From contig NZ_VKAB01000046.1 in assembly GCF_009769385.1 (NCBI RefSeq), positions 1 through 64,000 of the forward strand: a DNA stretch of 64,000 nt. Reading direction: 5' to 3'. A program made the translations under genes and the position numbers. Positions 17,287 to 26,984 of this stretch are shown piece by piece; the first letter of the stretch is position 1; the number at the start of each line of letters is the position of its first letter. This stretch comes from Saccharothrix deserti. GTDB lineage: Bacteria > Actinomycetota > Actinomycetes > Mycobacteriales > Pseudonocardiaceae. Under the pieces are notes generated by a model. That model searched no databases. It was not told the origin of the DNA and saw only the letters and a list, made by a program, of their open reading frames with translations.

Positions 17287-18278
17287 ACCGACACCTCCTC
17301 GGCCACCGGCGGCTTCACCGGGTTGTGGCAGCGCAGCAACCGGCCACCGCCGATGTCCTCCTGCTCGGGTGTCACCCGCACGCACACGTCCAGCTTGTTC
17401 GGGCACCGAGGCGCGAACGCGCACCCCTCGGTCCACGGGATGTTGTCCGACACCGAACCCCGGATCGGGTTCAGCCTCTCCCCGCGCGGCGCGTCCAGCC
17501 GCGGGATGGACGACAGCAGGCCGTGCGTGTACGGGTGGCGCGGCGCGGCGAACAGCTCGTGCCGCTGCGCCTTCTCCACCACGCGCCCGGCGTAGAGCAC
17601 GTTCACCTCGTCGCACAGGCCCGCGACCACGCCCAGGTCGTGCGTGATCATGACCAGCGCGGTGCCCATGTCGCGCACCAGTTCCTTCAGCAACGCCAGG
17701 ATCTGCGCCTGGATCGTCACGTCGAGCGCGGTCGTCGGCTCGTCCGCGATCAGCAGCCGCGGCCGGCACGCCAACGCGATCGCGATCAACGCGCGCTGCC
17801 GCATACCGCCGGACAGCTGGTGCGGGTACTCGGTGAGCCGCCGGTTCGGGTCGGGGATGCCGACCTTGTCCAGCAGCTCGGCCGCCTCCACCATCGCCTT
17901 CTTGCGCGGCATGTCCCGGTGCCGTTCCAGCACCTCGGTGACCTGCAACCCGATCGGGATCACCGGGTTCAGCGAGGACAGCGGGTCCTGGAACACCATG
18001 CCCAGGTCACGGCCGCGCCGGTCGCGCATCTCGCGATCCGACAGCGACAGCAGGTTCACGCCTTCGTACTGCACCGAACCGGAGATCCGCGCGCCGCGCT
18101 TGGGCAGCAACCCCATGATCGCGAGCGACGTCACGGACTTGCCGCACCCCGACTCGCCGACCAGGCCGACGGTCTGGCCCGGCTCCACGTCGAAGCTCAC
18201 GTGGTCGACGGCGGTGAAGGGCTGCTCCCCCTTGCGCTCGAAAACCACGGTGAGGTCACGTACTTCGAGGAGTGGCAC
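17283..18278 (-). CDS. Oligopeptide ABC transporter ATP-binding protein (OppD type)
   Basis: 331 aa. Walker A GESGCGKSV, signature LSGGMRQRALIAIAL, Walker B LLIADEP, H-loop ITHDLGVV and the C-terminal CAFAPRCPN region place it in the OppD/DppD family, the partner of the OppF ATPase encoded next. The gene follows the second permease by 3 bp and overlaps the OppF gene by 4 bp, so translation is likely coupled. Confidence 0.94.
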   Translation of the reverse strand: MPLLEVRDLTVVFERKGEQPFTAVDHVSFDVEPGQTVGLVGESGCGKSVTSLAIMGLLPKRGARISGSVQYEGVNLLSLSDREMRDRRGRDLGMVFQDPLSSLNPVIPIGLQVTEVLERHRDMPRKKAMVEAAELLDKVGIPDPNRRLTEYPHQLSGGMRQRALIAIALACRPRLLIADEPTTALDVTIQAQILALLKELVRDMGTALVMITHDLGVVAGLCDEVNVLYAGRVVEKAQRHELFAAPRHPYTHGLLSSIPRLDAPRGERLNPIRGSVSDNIPWTEGCAFAPRCPNKLDVCVRVTPEQEDIGGGRLLRCHNPVKPPVAEEVSV

Positions 18279-18281
18279 GAC

Positions 18282-19214
18282 TCACCGCCTGCTCTTGGGG
18301 TCGAGGGCTTCGCGCAGCGTCTCGCCCATCAGCGTGAAGCCGAGCGCGACGACGATGATGCAACCCGCCGGCCAGAACGCGAGCTGCGGGTGCGTGTCGA
18401 ACACGTTCTGCACGTCGCCGAGCATCTGCCCCCACTCCGGGATCCGGTCGTCGGGGTTGCCCAGGCCGAGGAACGACAGCGCCGCCGCGTCGATGATGGC
18501 CGTGGCCAGCACCAACGTCGACTGCACGATCACCGGGCCGAGCGAGTTGGGCAGCATGTGCCGGAACACGATCGCACCCGGCTTCACGCCGAGCGCGGTC
18601 GCGGCCAGCACGTGGTCGCTGTGCCGCTGGGCGAGCATCGAGCCGCGCAGCAGCCGGGCGAACACCGGGATCTGCACCACCGCCACCGCGATGATCACGG
18701 TGTACTGGTTGGGCCGGGCGAACATCGCGCTGATGCTGAACGCCAGCAGCAGGCTGGGCAGCGACAGCATGACGTCGACCAGGCGCATGACCACCGAGTC
18801 GACCCAGCCGCCGAACGCGCCCGCCAACGTGCCGAGCGTCAACCCGCCGGCCAACCCGATCAGGGTGGCCAGCACGCCGACGATCAGCGTCTGCTGCGAG
18901 CCGATGAGCAGCCGGGACAGGAAGTCGCGGCCCTGCAGGTCGCCACCGAGCGGGTGGCCGTCCTGGACCGGCGGGATCTGGTTGCGCGCCTTGATGACCT
19001 GGTCGATCAGCATCGGGTCGGACGGGTCGTGCGGCGCGAGCCACGGCGACAGCAGCGACACCAGCACGAACAGGCCGATGATGACGGCGCCGGTGAGGAA
19101 CACCGGGCTGCGGCGCAACGTCCGCCACGCGCTCGCGGCGAGGCTCACGCCCGCGTCGGAACTGGTCCCGGCCAGCTTGTCGATGCGGTCTTTCTTGCGA
19201 GTCGGAGTGACCAT
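18282..19214 (-). CDS. Peptide ABC transporter permease (OppC type)
   Basis: 310 aa. N-terminal cytoplasmic part, a first membrane segment (about residues 37-60), the GHPLGGDLQGRDFLSRLL loop of OppC permeases, then four to five further segments and the EAA-type loop ATALGVKPGAIVFRHMLPN. It forms half of the membrane channel. Separated from the OppB gene by 6 bp. Confidence 0.94.
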   Translation of the reverse strand: MVTPTRKKDRIDKLAGTSSDAGVSLAASAWRTLRRSPVFLTGAVIIGLFVLVSLLSPWLAPHDPSDPMLIDQVIKARNQIPPVQDGHPLGGDLQGRDFLSRLLIGSQQTLIVGVLATLIGLAGGLTLGTLAGAFGGWVDSVVMRLVDVMLSLPSLLLAFSISAMFARPNQYTVIIAVAVVQIPVFARLLRGSMLAQRHSDHVLAATALGVKPGAIVFRHMLPNSLGPVIVQSTLVLATAIIDAAALSFLGLGNPDDRIPEWGQMLGDVQNVFDTHPQLAFWPAGCIIVVALGFTLMGETLREALDPKSRR

Positions 19215-19220
19215 CGCGGC

Positions 19221-20225
19221 CTACCTCGTCCTGATCCGCGGGTCGATGATCGCGTACGAGAGGTCCACCAGGAGGTTGACCACCACGTACACGACCGTGG
19301 CCATGATGATCAGCAGCAGCAGCACCGGGTAGTCGCGTCTCTCGAACCCGATGGCCAGCGCCTGGCCCACCCCGGCGAACGAGAACACCTTCTCCGTGAG
19401 CACCGCGCCCGCCAGCAGGGCACCGGTCTGCAGACCGATGGTCGTGACGACCGGCAGCATCGCGTTGCGCAGCACGTGCCTGCGCCGGATGACCGGCGCG
19501 GTCAGGCCCTTGGACTCGGCGGTGCGCACGAAGTCCTCGTCGAGCACGTCGAGCACGGCGGCCCGGGTGATCCGGAAGACCACCGCGAACGGGATGGTGG
19601 CCAGCGCGATCGCGGGCAGGATCAGGTGCTCCAACGCGTTCAGCGCCGCGTCCCACTCCTGGGTGATCACACCGTCGAGGACGAAGAACCCGGTGACGCG
19701 GGTCGCGTCGATCGCGTCCTGTCGCCCCTCGGTCGGCAGGCCCAGAGCGGACGACAGCACGTCCTTGAGCACGTAGGCCAGGAAGAACACCGGCACGGCG
19801 ACGCCGAGCAGCGAGCCGCCGACGCTGAGGTTGTCGAACCAGCCACCGCGGCGCTTCGCGGCCATGTACCCCAGCGGGATGCCGACGGCGATGGCGATGA
19901 CGATGGCCAGGAAGCTCAGCTCGATCGTCGCGGGGAAGCGCTGGAGGAAGATGTCGAGGGCCGAGTCGCCGGGCTGCACGCCCGTCGACACGCCGAAGTC
20001 GCCCGACAGCGCACGGCCCATGAACTTGAAGTACTGGACGAAGATCGGCTGGTCCAAGCCGAGCTGTTTGGTGAGGGCTTCCCGCGACTCTGGGGTGGCG
20101 CGCTCCCCCAGGAGGGCCGATACCGGACCTCCCGGGAGAGCGCGGAGCCACGCGAAGAGCAGCAGGGACAGCACCAGCACCACGCCGACCAGCTGGATGA
20201 GCCGTCGGATCGTGTAGCGGAGCAT
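19221..20225 (-). CDS. Peptide ABC transporter permease (OppB type)
   Basis: 334 aa. The start MLRYTIRRLIQL is typical of OppB/DppB. Six membrane segments, the EAA loop RTAESKGLTAPVIRRRHVLRN and an insert after the middle segments (GLPTEGRQDAI) are visible. It pairs with OppC. Located 37 bp after the solute-binding protein gene in the same operon. Confidence 0.94.
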   Translation of the reverse strand: MLRYTIRRLIQLVGVVLVLSLLLFAWLRALPGGPVSALLGERATPESREALTKQLGLDQPIFVQYFKFMGRALSGDFGVSTGVQPGDSALDIFLQRFPATIELSFLAIVIAIAVGIPLGYMAAKRRGGWFDNLSVGGSLLGVAVPVFFLAYVLKDVLSSALGLPTEGRQDAIDATRVTGFFVLDGVITQEWDAALNALEHLILPAIALATIPFAVVFRITRAAVLDVLDEDFVRTAESKGLTAPVIRRRHVLRNAMLPVVTTIGLQTGALLAGAVLTEKVFSFAGVGQALAIGFERRDYPVLLLLIIMATVVYVVVNLLVDLSYAIIDPRIRTR

Positions 20226-20262
20226 TGAGCTACCCCGTCGTCTCTATCTGGAGTTGTGCGGC

Positions 20263-21945
20263 TCAGCCCTTGCTGGCCGAACCGAACCTCTCGTCGGTCA
20301 ACGGGCTGGGCACGACGCCCTTGATGTCCGACTTGAGCACCAACGCCGGCGGCGAGTGCGACACCGGGATGGCGGGCAGGTACTCCTCCATGATCTTCTT
20401 GTTCAGGTCCTCGTACATGCCGCGGCGCTTTTCCTCGTTGGGCTCCGAGTTCGCCTTCGCCAGCTCGTCGGCCAGCGTCTGGCCCCACGGCGACGCGCCG
20501 GTGTTGAACCGGTTGTCGGTGCGGCCGAAGAACGTGCCGATCCAGTTCTGCGGCGTGCCGTTGTCACCGGTCCAGCCCAGCAGGTGCAGGTCCGGGATGC
20601 CCAGGTCGACGTCGGTCAGGTAGCCGCCGTTCCACGGCTTGCTGGAGACCTCCAGCTTGATGCCGGCCTTCTCCAGGTCACCGGCGATGGCGGCCTGGAT
20701 GTCCTTCGGGCTCGGCATGTACGGCCGGGTGACCTCGGTCGGCCAGAAGAACTTCAGCGTCAGGTCGGACGCGCCGGCCTCGGCCAGCAGCGCCTTGGCC
20801 TTCTCCGGGTCGTACCCGACCGGCTTGAGCTCCTTGTTGTAGCCGTCGACCGTGCTCGGCATGAACTGGCTGGCCACCGACGCGCCCTCGGGCAGCTGCG
20901 ACGTCACCAGCTGCTCGCGGTTGATCGCGTACATCAGCGCCTGCCGGACCCGGAGGTCCTGGAGCTTCGGGTTGTTCTTCTGGTTGATGCCCAGGTAGAA
21001 GATGTTGAACGCCGGGCGGACCGCGACGTTGAAGCCCTTCTCCTTCAGGCCCGGCCAGTCCGCCGCGTTCGGCAGGTCGTAGCCGTCGATGTCGCCGGCC
21101 TCGAGGGCCTGCTTGCGCGCGGTCTCGTCCGGGATGATGCGGAAGACGATCTTGTCGAGCTTCGCCTTCGTCCCGTGGTAGTTGTCGTGCCGGACCAGCT
21201 CGACGACGTTGTTCGCCTTGTCGAACTTGCCGAACTTGAACGGACCGGTGCCGGTCGGGTGTTCGTTCGCGTACGCGGGGTAGGTGAAGCTGTCACCCGC
21301 GGCGACGACGTTGTCCGCGTCGTACTTCTTCAGCGCGTCCGGGCTGGAGATGGAGAACGACGTGAAGCCCAACACCGACGGGAACTGCGAGGTCGCCTCG
21401 TTCAGCTCGATGACCGCGGTCTTGGTGTCCTTGACCGTGCAGGACTTGAACAGCGACGGCTTGTCCGGGGTGTCCGCGAAGCCGCCGAAGTTGTCCAGCC
21501 AGTACTGCGAAACGGCGTCCGACTGAGCGGCGCCCTTCTGGTTGTACCAGCGGTTGAAGTTGAAGCACACCGCTTCGGCGTTGAAGTCCGTGTCGTCGTG
21601 GAATTTCACATTTTCTTTCAGTGTGAACGTCCACGTCTTGCCGTCTTCCGACGAGTCCCAGTCCGTCGCCAAGGCGGGCTCCACCTCGGCGGTCCCGGGC
21701 TTGAAGCCGACCAGACCCTCGTACATCTGGCGGGAGACGCGGAACGTCTCGCCATCAGTGGCGTAGAACGGGTCGAACAGCTTGGGAGCACCGGCCGCAC
21801 CAAAGGTGAGCGTGCCGCCGACCTGGCCGGCCCCCGGGTCGTCCGTCCGCCCGGATTCAGCGCAGGCGGACAGTGCGAGCGCAGCGACGCCGGTCAGGCC
21901 GATCGCGGCCGTCCAACGGCGTCGGGCCGTTCGGGAATGAACCAT
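20263..21945 (-). CDS. Peptide ABC transporter substrate-binding lipoprotein
   Basis: 560 aa. A signal peptide ends in the lipobox LSAC (Cys about residue 27), so it is a membrane-anchored lipoprotein. The SBP family 5 fold is shown by the GGTLTFG opening, the LATDWDSSEDGKTWTFTLKE segment and KFHDDTDFNAEAV. It delivers oligopeptides, or another bulky solute, to the OppBC channel. ATG 21945 with AGGGG upstream is preferred over the preceding TTG. First gene of the operon; divergent from the AfsR-like regulator. Confidence 0.93.
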   Translation of the reverse strand: MVHSRTARRRWTAAIGLTGVAALALSACAESGRTDDPGAGQVGGTLTFGAAGAPKLFDPFYATDGETFRVSRQMYEGLVGFKPGTAEVEPALATDWDSSEDGKTWTFTLKENVKFHDDTDFNAEAVCFNFNRWYNQKGAAQSDAVSQYWLDNFGGFADTPDKPSLFKSCTVKDTKTAVIELNEATSQFPSVLGFTSFSISSPDALKKYDADNVVAAGDSFTYPAYANEHPTGTGPFKFGKFDKANNVVELVRHDNYHGTKAKLDKIVFRIIPDETARKQALEAGDIDGYDLPNAADWPGLKEKGFNVAVRPAFNIFYLGINQKNNPKLQDLRVRQALMYAINREQLVTSQLPEGASVASQFMPSTVDGYNKELKPVGYDPEKAKALLAEAGASDLTLKFFWPTEVTRPYMPSPKDIQAAIAGDLEKAGIKLEVSSKPWNGGYLTDVDLGIPDLHLLGWTGDNGTPQNWIGTFFGRTDNRFNTGASPWGQTLADELAKANSEPNEEKRRGMYEDLNKKIMEEYLPAIPVSHSPPALVLKSDIKGVVPSPLTDERFGSASKG

Positions 21946-21993
21946 CAAACACCCCTAGGGAAATCCGGGATCTCACGGTGTGGTCACGGACCC

Positions 21994-22003
21994 TAACCGG
22001 TTA
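21994..22003. promoter_or_regulatory. Short palindrome in the divergent promoter region
   Basis: TAACCGGTTA is a perfect 10-bp palindrome in the 229-bp region between the ABC operon and the AfsR-like gene, about 49 bp upstream of the lipoprotein start. It may be an operator, perhaps for the adjacent regulator. Confidence 0.3.
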
Positions 22004-22174
22004 CCACAACTCTTCGGAGTCGACCCAGGTCACGATCCGGCCACGTGAATGGGCATTCTCATACGTCCGGCCCACCTTCGCTGACCCAACGTGACCACAG
22101 CCGATCGGGCATACGTCCTCCTACGCTGTACAACGGACAACAGAAACCTGCACGTGTGCGGAGGGAGGTCGCCG

Positions 22175-25100
22175 GTGAACCCTGTGGTCGAGTTCCGCGT
22201 CCTCGGCCCGCTGCAGGTGCTGGTCGACGGCGAGCAAGTCGTGGTGCGGGCGGGACGGCAGCGTTCGCTGCTGGTGTCGCTGCTCATGCGCGCCGGAGCC
22301 GGTGTCTCGGTCGACGAGTTGGCGGAGCACATCTGGGGCACCGAGCCACCCGCGCGGGCACGCGGCACGTTGCAGACCTACGTCATGCGGTTGCGGCAGG
22401 CGCTGGGCCCGGCCGTGCCGATCCGGACCGTGCCCGACGGTTACCTGATCGACGTCGACGAACGCACGATCGACGTGATGCGGTTCGAGCAGCTGGTCGA
22501 GGAGGGCGAGCGGGAGCGGGCCGCAGGCAGGCTGGAGTCCGCGTCGGCGATCTTCACCGCGGCGCTGGCGCTGTGGCGGGGGCCCGCGATGGTGGACGTC
22601 CCGTCGGAGGTGCTGCACCGGGACGAGGTGCCCCGCCTGGGCGAACGGCGGCTGCACGTGGAGGAACGCCGGGTCGAGGTCGACCTGGAACTGGGCAGGC
22701 ACGCCGAGCTGATCCCCGAGCTGTCCCGGCTGACCAGGGAACACCCGCTGCGGGAACGGCTGTGGTCGCAGCTGATGATCGCGCTGTACCGGTCCGGGCG
22801 GCAGGCCGACGCGCTGGGCGCGTACCGGCGGGTCAGCGGGCTGCTGGCCGAGCAGCTGGGCATCGACCCCGGTGACGAGCTGCGGCGCGTGCACCAGCAG
22901 GTGCTGGGCGGGTCGCCGGCGCTTGACCCGGGGCAGAGCGCGACGACCGCGCGGCGTGACCGGGTGGTGCCGTCGCAGCTGCCCGCCGACATCGGTGACT
23001 TCGTGGGCCGTGAGCAGGCCGTTCAGCTGATCGAGGCGTTGTTGCGGACCGCTCAGGGCGTGCCGGTGGTGACGTTGGCCGGGCCGCCGGGGGTGGGCAA
23101 GACGGCGCTGGCGGTGCACGCGGCGCACAAGATGCGGCACTTCTTCCCGGACGGGCAGCTGTACGTGAACCTGCGCGGGTACGCCCAGGGGCCGCCGTTG
23201 AGCGCGGTGGACGTGCTACCGCGGTTCCTGCGGGCGCAGGGCGTGCCGCCCGAGTCGGTGCCGCTGGACCAGGACGAGCAGGAGGCGATGTTCCGGTCGC
23301 GGCTGACCGACCAGCAGGTGCTGCTGGTGCTGGACAACGCGGCCAACGCCGAGCAGATCCGGCCGCTGCTGCCCGGATCGCCGGGGTGCGCCGTGCTCGT
23401 GACCAGCCGGGACACCCTGCGCGGGCTGGCCGTGAGCCACGCCGCGTCGAACGTGCGGCTGGACGTGCTCGACCGGGCCGAGACGCGGGCGCTGCTGGCC
23501 GGGATGCTCGGCGAGGAGGTGGTGGCGTCGCAGTCGGAGGCGGCCGACGAGCTGGCCGAGCTGTGCGCGCACCTGCCGTTGGCGTTGCGGATCGCGGCGG
23601 CGAACCTGCTGTCCCGGCCGGAGATCACCATCGCGTCGTACGTGGAGGAGCTGCGGGCGGGCAACCGGCTGGCGGCGTTGGCCGTGGAGGGTGACGAGCG
23701 CGCCGCGGTGCACGCGGCGTTCGACCTCTCGTACACGGCGTTGAAGCCGGAGCTGGCGTCGCTGTTCCGGCTGCTCAGCCTCGCGCCGGGCGACATCACG
23801 CCGGACGTGGCGGCGGCGTTGGGCGGCCTGACCACGCAGGACGCCCGGCGGCGGCTCGACCGGCTGGCCACGGCGAACCTCGTGGACAACCACGCGCCCG
23901 GCCGGTACCAGTTCCACGACCTGCTGAGGGACTACGCGGCCGAGCGGCGGTCGATCGAGGACGACCCGGCGGAGAGCGCCCAGGCCGAGCGGCGGCTGCT
24001 GGACTGGTCGATCCGGTCGGTGGACAACGCCACGGACGCGTTCAAGAGCACGTTGTTGAGGTTGCCGCGCACGGACGTCGTGCCGGGCGTGACCCCGCGC
24101 CTGTTCTCCACCTCGGCGGAGGCGTTGGCCTGGCTGGACGCCGAGCGGGGCAACCTGGTCGGGCTCGTCGTGCACGCGGCCGACCGCCAGCCCGACCGGG
24201 ACGTGTGGCAGCTGGCCGACGCGTTGCGGCGGTACTTCTACACGATCGGGTTGCCGGTGGAGTGGCTGGCGACCGCCAAGGCCGGGCTGGCGGTGGCGCA
24301 GGCCGCGCAGGACGCGGTCGGTGAGGTGGCGATGCTGTCGTCGCTGGGCACGCTGTACTGGGCGATCGGGCAGCACCGGGTGGCCGTCGACTACTTCCGC
24401 CGGGCCATCCCGATCCAGCAGCGCACCGGCGCCGCGCCCGCCGTCGAGGCGGCCGTGTTGGCGAACCTCGGCGCGGTCTACATCGACGTGGGCGACCTCG
24501 AGCAGGCCGCTGACCACCTGGAACGCGCTTTGGTGATCACGCGGTCCATCGGGGCGTTGCAGCAGGAGGGCATCGCCCAGCTCAACCTCGGCGGCGTCTA
24601 CATGCAGCTCGGGCAGCTGGACCGGGCGGTGTCGTCGTTCGAGGGCGCGCTGGACGTCGGCAACCGGCTCGGCGCGTGGATGACGCAGGCCGACAGCCAC
24701 CGGGCGTTGGCCGAGGTGCACCTGTTCCTCGGGCAGCCGGAACGGGCCGCGCAGCTCTACGAGAGGTGCGGTGAGCTGTACGAACGGGCCGGCGCACGCG
24801 GGTTCGCGCACTTCTCGCACGAGGGCCTGGCGTTGGCGCACGTGATGCGGGGCCGTTGGGCGGATGCCGCACGTGAAGCCGGTCGCGCGGTGGCGATCGC
24901 GGAGGAGTTGGGCAACCTGAAGGGGTTGTGCGACGCGAAGAACGCCCTGGGTGAGGCGCTGTGCGGGCTGGGGCGGCTGGACGAGGCGGTCGAGCGCACC
25001 ACGGAGGCGCTGCGGATCGCCGAGGAGACCGGCTACCCGTTGGGCATCTGCGCGGCGCGGCGCAGCCTGGCACTCATCCACCGGGCGGCGGGCAGGCTGG

Positions 25101-25501
25101 ACGAGGCGCGGTACTCGGCCGGCCAGGCGCTGGACAGCGCGGTCCGCTACCGGCTGAAGATCGCCGAGGTGGACGTGCTGGCCGTGCTCGGGCGGATCAG
25201 GCTCGACCAGGGTGACGTGTCGCAGGCCCTCGACCTGGCGCTGCGCTGCCTGGAGCTGAGCCGGACCACGGGGCAGCGGTTCGTGCGGGCGCGGGCCGCC
25301 CACCTGGCCGGTGACTCCCTGGCCGCCACCGGCGACCTCACCGGCGCGCGCGGGCACTGGCACACCGCGCTGGAGTGGTTCACCGCCATCGGGTCACCGG
25401 AGGCGGAGATCGCGCGGGCTGCCCTGCGAGAACAGGCACCGCGAGAACAGGCACCGGGGGAACAGGCACCGGGGGAACAGGCGCCGCCCGGTTCGGAGTA
25501 G
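22175..25501 (+). CDS. AfsR/SARP-type multidomain transcriptional regulator
   Basis: 1108 aa from GTG 22175 (GGGAGG 6 nt upstream). Domains in order: OmpR-like winged helix (about 1-95, VEFRVLGPLQVLVDG), bacterial transcriptional activator domain (about 100-250), NB-ARC/STAND ATPase (about 275-530) with Walker A AGPPGVGKTAL near residue 302 and the LLVLDNA Walker B, then TPR repeats (about 700-1060). The C-terminus ends in four repeats of a Gln-Ala-Pro unit. Such proteins activate secondary metabolism or transport genes. Divergent from the peptide ABC operon, which may be a target. Confidence 0.93.
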   Translation: MNPVVEFRVLGPLQVLVDGEQVVVRAGRQRSLLVSLLMRAGAGVSVDELAEHIWGTEPPARARGTLQTYVMRLRQALGPAVPIRTVPDGYLIDVDERTIDVMRFEQLVEEGERERAAGRLESASAIFTAALALWRGPAMVDVPSEVLHRDEVPRLGERRLHVEERRVEVDLELGRHAELIPELSRLTREHPLRERLWSQLMIALYRSGRQADALGAYRRVSGLLAEQLGIDPGDELRRVHQQVLGGSPALDPGQSATTARRDRVVPSQLPADIGDFVGREQAVQLIEALLRTAQGVPVVTLAGPPGVGKTALAVHAAHKMRHFFPDGQLYVNLRGYAQGPPLSAVDVLPRFLRAQGVPPESVPLDQDEQEAMFRSRLTDQQVLLVLDNAANAEQIRPLLPGSPGCAVLVTSRDTLRGLAVSHAASNVRLDVLDRAETRALLAGMLGEEVVASQSEAADELAELCAHLPLALRIAAANLLSRPEITIASYVEELRAGNRLAALAVEGDERAAVHAAFDLSYTALKPELASLFRLLSLAPGDITPDVAAALGGLTTQDARRRLDRLATANLVDNHAPGRYQFHDLLRDYAAERRSIEDDPAESAQAERRLLDWSIRSVDNATDAFKSTLLRLPRTDVVPGVTPRLFSTSAEALAWLDAERGNLVGLVVHAADRQPDRDVWQLADALRRYFYTIGLPVEWLATAKAGLAVAQAAQDAVGEVAMLSSLGTLYWAIGQHRVAVDYFRRAIPIQQRTGAAPAVEAAVLANLGAVYIDVGDLEQAADHLERALVITRSIGALQQEGIAQLNLGGVYMQLGQLDRAVSSFEGALDVGNRLGAWMTQADSHRALAEVHLFLGQPERAAQLYERCGELYERAGARGFAHFSHEGLALAHVMRGRWADAAREAGRAVAIAEELGNLKGLCDAKNALGEALCGLGRLDEAVERTTEALRIAEETGYPLGICAARRSLALIHRAAGRLDEARYSAGQALDSAVRYRLKIAEVDVLAVLGRIRLDQGDVSQALDLALRCLELSRTTGQRFVRARAAHLAGDSLAATGDLTGARGHWHTALEWFTAIGSPEAEIARAALREQAPREQAPGEQAPGEQAPPGSE
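25427..25486. repeat. Four 15-bp tandem repeats at the end of the AfsR-like gene
   Basis: Units at 25427, 25442, 25457 and 25472 share GAACAGGCaCCG, with the first two starting CGA and the last two GGG. They encode (R/G)EQAP repeats. The in-frame unit length allows copy-number change without truncation. Confidence 0.9.
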
Positions 25502-25508
25502 CGGCCGG

Positions 25509-25994
25509 TCAGCTGACGATGACGATCCGGTCGGCGCGGGATTTGGTGTCGTCCACGGCGAACCAGCCGCGTTCGAAGGCCTGCCAGCGCTTGAGGTGCT
25601 CGCGGCTCTTCTCGCCGTCCCGCGCGACGGCGCGGCGCAGGCGTTCCTCCGGGTCCGGGAGTTCCACCCAGATCGCCTCGTCCAGGCGTGCGGCGATGGA
25701 ACGGCGGGCCGCCGAGACGCCTTCGATGATCAGGACGTCCGGCACCGGCACGGTCACCCAGTCGCCCAGGCGCGGCCAGCCTTCCGTCCAGTCCATCCGC
25801 CGGTAGCGGGCCTCGCGGCCGTGCCACAGCGGTTCGAGCACGTCCGCGACCAGCCGCGGCCACCACGACACCGGGTCGGTCCAGGTGGCGAAGTGGTCGG
25901 TCGGCACCACGGTCGCGCCCAGCTCCTCGGCGAGGCGCGCCGCGTAGGTCGACTTGCCCGAACCCGACGGCCCGTCGACCGCGACCAGCCTCAC
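25509..25994 (-). CDS. Uridine kinase-like P-loop protein
   Basis: 161 aa. Walker A GPSGSGKST (residues 8-16), a DHFATWTDP segment like the lid/substrate loop of uridine kinases, and IIEGVSAARR as Walker B. Shorter than uridine kinase, so it belongs to the small AAA/(d)NMP-kinase-like group common in actinobacteria. The ATG at 25994 overlaps the recR stop by 4 bp, so it is co-translated with recR. The substrate is uncertain. Confidence 0.82.
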   Translation of the reverse strand: MRLVAVDGPSGSGKSTYAARLAEELGATVVPTDHFATWTDPVSWWPRLVADVLEPLWHGREARYRRMDWTEGWPRLGDWVTVPVPDVLIIEGVSAARRSIAARLDEAIWVELPDPEERLRRAVARDGEKSREHLKRWQAFERGWFAVDDTKSRADRIVIVS

Positions 25995-26584
25995 ATGCTG
26001 CGCCGGCCGGACAGGGCCCGACCGAGGGTGAGCTCGTCGGCGAACTCCAGGTCCCCGCCCATCGGCAGGCCCGACGCGAGCCTGGTGACGGTGAGGCCCG
26101 GGAAGTCGCGCAGCATCCGGACCAGGTAGGTCGCGGTCGCCTCACCCTCCGTGTTCGGGTCGGTGGCGATGATGATCTCGGACACATCCGTGCCGATCCG
26201 GGTGAGCAGCTGCCTGATCCGCAGCTGGTCCGGCCCGACCCCGGACAACGGGTCGAGCGCACCGCCCAGGACGTGGTAGCGGCCCTTGAACTCACGGGTC
26301 CGCTCGACCGCGAGCACGTCCTTCGGCTCCTCCACCACGCAGATCAGGGTCAGGTCACGGCGCGGGTCGCGACAGATGCGGCAGGTCGTCTCGGCCGAAA
26401 CGTTGCCGCACACGTCGCAGAACACCACGCCGTCCTTGACCTTCTGCAACGCGTCCTGGAGCCGGCCGATGTCGGCCGGGTCCGCGGCGAGCAGGTGGAA
26501 GGCGATGCGCTGCGCGCTCTTCGGACCGACGCCCGGCAACCGGCCGAGTTCGTCGATCAAGTCCTGGACGGGCCCTTCGTACAT
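25991..26584 (-). CDS. recR: Recombination mediator RecR
   Basis: 197 aa, normal length. N-terminal helix-hairpin-helix (LGRLPGVGPKSAQRIAFHLL), C4 zinc finger (CDVCGN with CRIC), then the Toprim domain (ICVVEEPKDVLAVERT) and a Walker-B-like C-terminus. It works with RecF/RecO to load RecA on gaps. Its ATG overlaps the YbaB stop by one base (TGATG), and it overlaps the next kinase gene by 4 bp. Confidence 0.97.
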   Translation of the reverse strand: MYEGPVQDLIDELGRLPGVGPKSAQRIAFHLLAADPADIGRLQDALQKVKDGVVFCDVCGNVSAETTCRICRDPRRDLTLICVVEEPKDVLAVERTREFKGRYHVLGGALDPLSGVGPDQLRIRQLLTRIGTDVSEIIIATDPNTEGEATATYLVRMLRDFPGLTVTRLASGLPMGGDLEFADELTLGRALSGRRSM

Positions 26585-26931
26585 CAGCCGAACAGCTTCC
26601 CGAGACCACCCAGGTCGTCCATCCCGCCCATACCGCTGGCCAGCGGGCCCATCTTCTGGGCGGCCAGCTCCTGGGCGGCGCGGTTCGCGTCGCGCACGGC
26701 CGCGACCACCAGGTCGGACAGCGTCTCGACGTCGTCCGGGTCGACCGCCTTCGGGTCGATGTTCAGGCTCTTGAGCTCTCCGCCGCCGGACACCACGGCG
26801 GTGACCAGACCGCCGCCGGCCGTGCCGGTGACCTCGGCCTCGGCCAGCTCCTGCTGCGCAGCGGCCAGCTGCTGCTGCATCTTCTGCGCCTGCTGGAGGA
26901 TTTGCTGCATGTTGGCACCACCGGGTTGCAC
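26584..26931 (-). CDS. ybaB: YbaB/EbfC nucleoid-associated protein
   Basis: 115 aa from GTG 26931, chosen because AGAGGA lies 7 nt upstream and the resulting VQPGGANMQQ start matches actinobacterial homologues. Q-rich N-terminal helix (QQILQQAQKMQQQL), the core strand TGTAGGGLVTAVVSGGGEL, and a Gly-rich C-terminal tail. It binds DNA as a dimer. It sits in the conserved dnaX-ybaB-recR block. Confidence 0.95.
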   Translation of the reverse strand: MQPGGANMQQILQQAQKMQQQLAAAQQELAEAEVTGTAGGGLVTAVVSGGGELKSLNIDPKAVDPDDVETLSDLVVAAVRDANRAAQELAAQKMGPLASGMGGMDDLGGLGKLFG

Positions 26932-26984
26932 CGCGGGTTCCTCTCTTCGGGGTTTGCCGCCGTTCACCAGCGTAGTCGCGTCGA

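Noticed and set aside
23216..25363. 715-codon open frame antisense to the AfsR-like gene
   Set aside because: Low-complexity Gln/Arg/His sequence antisense to a fully supported multidomain protein.
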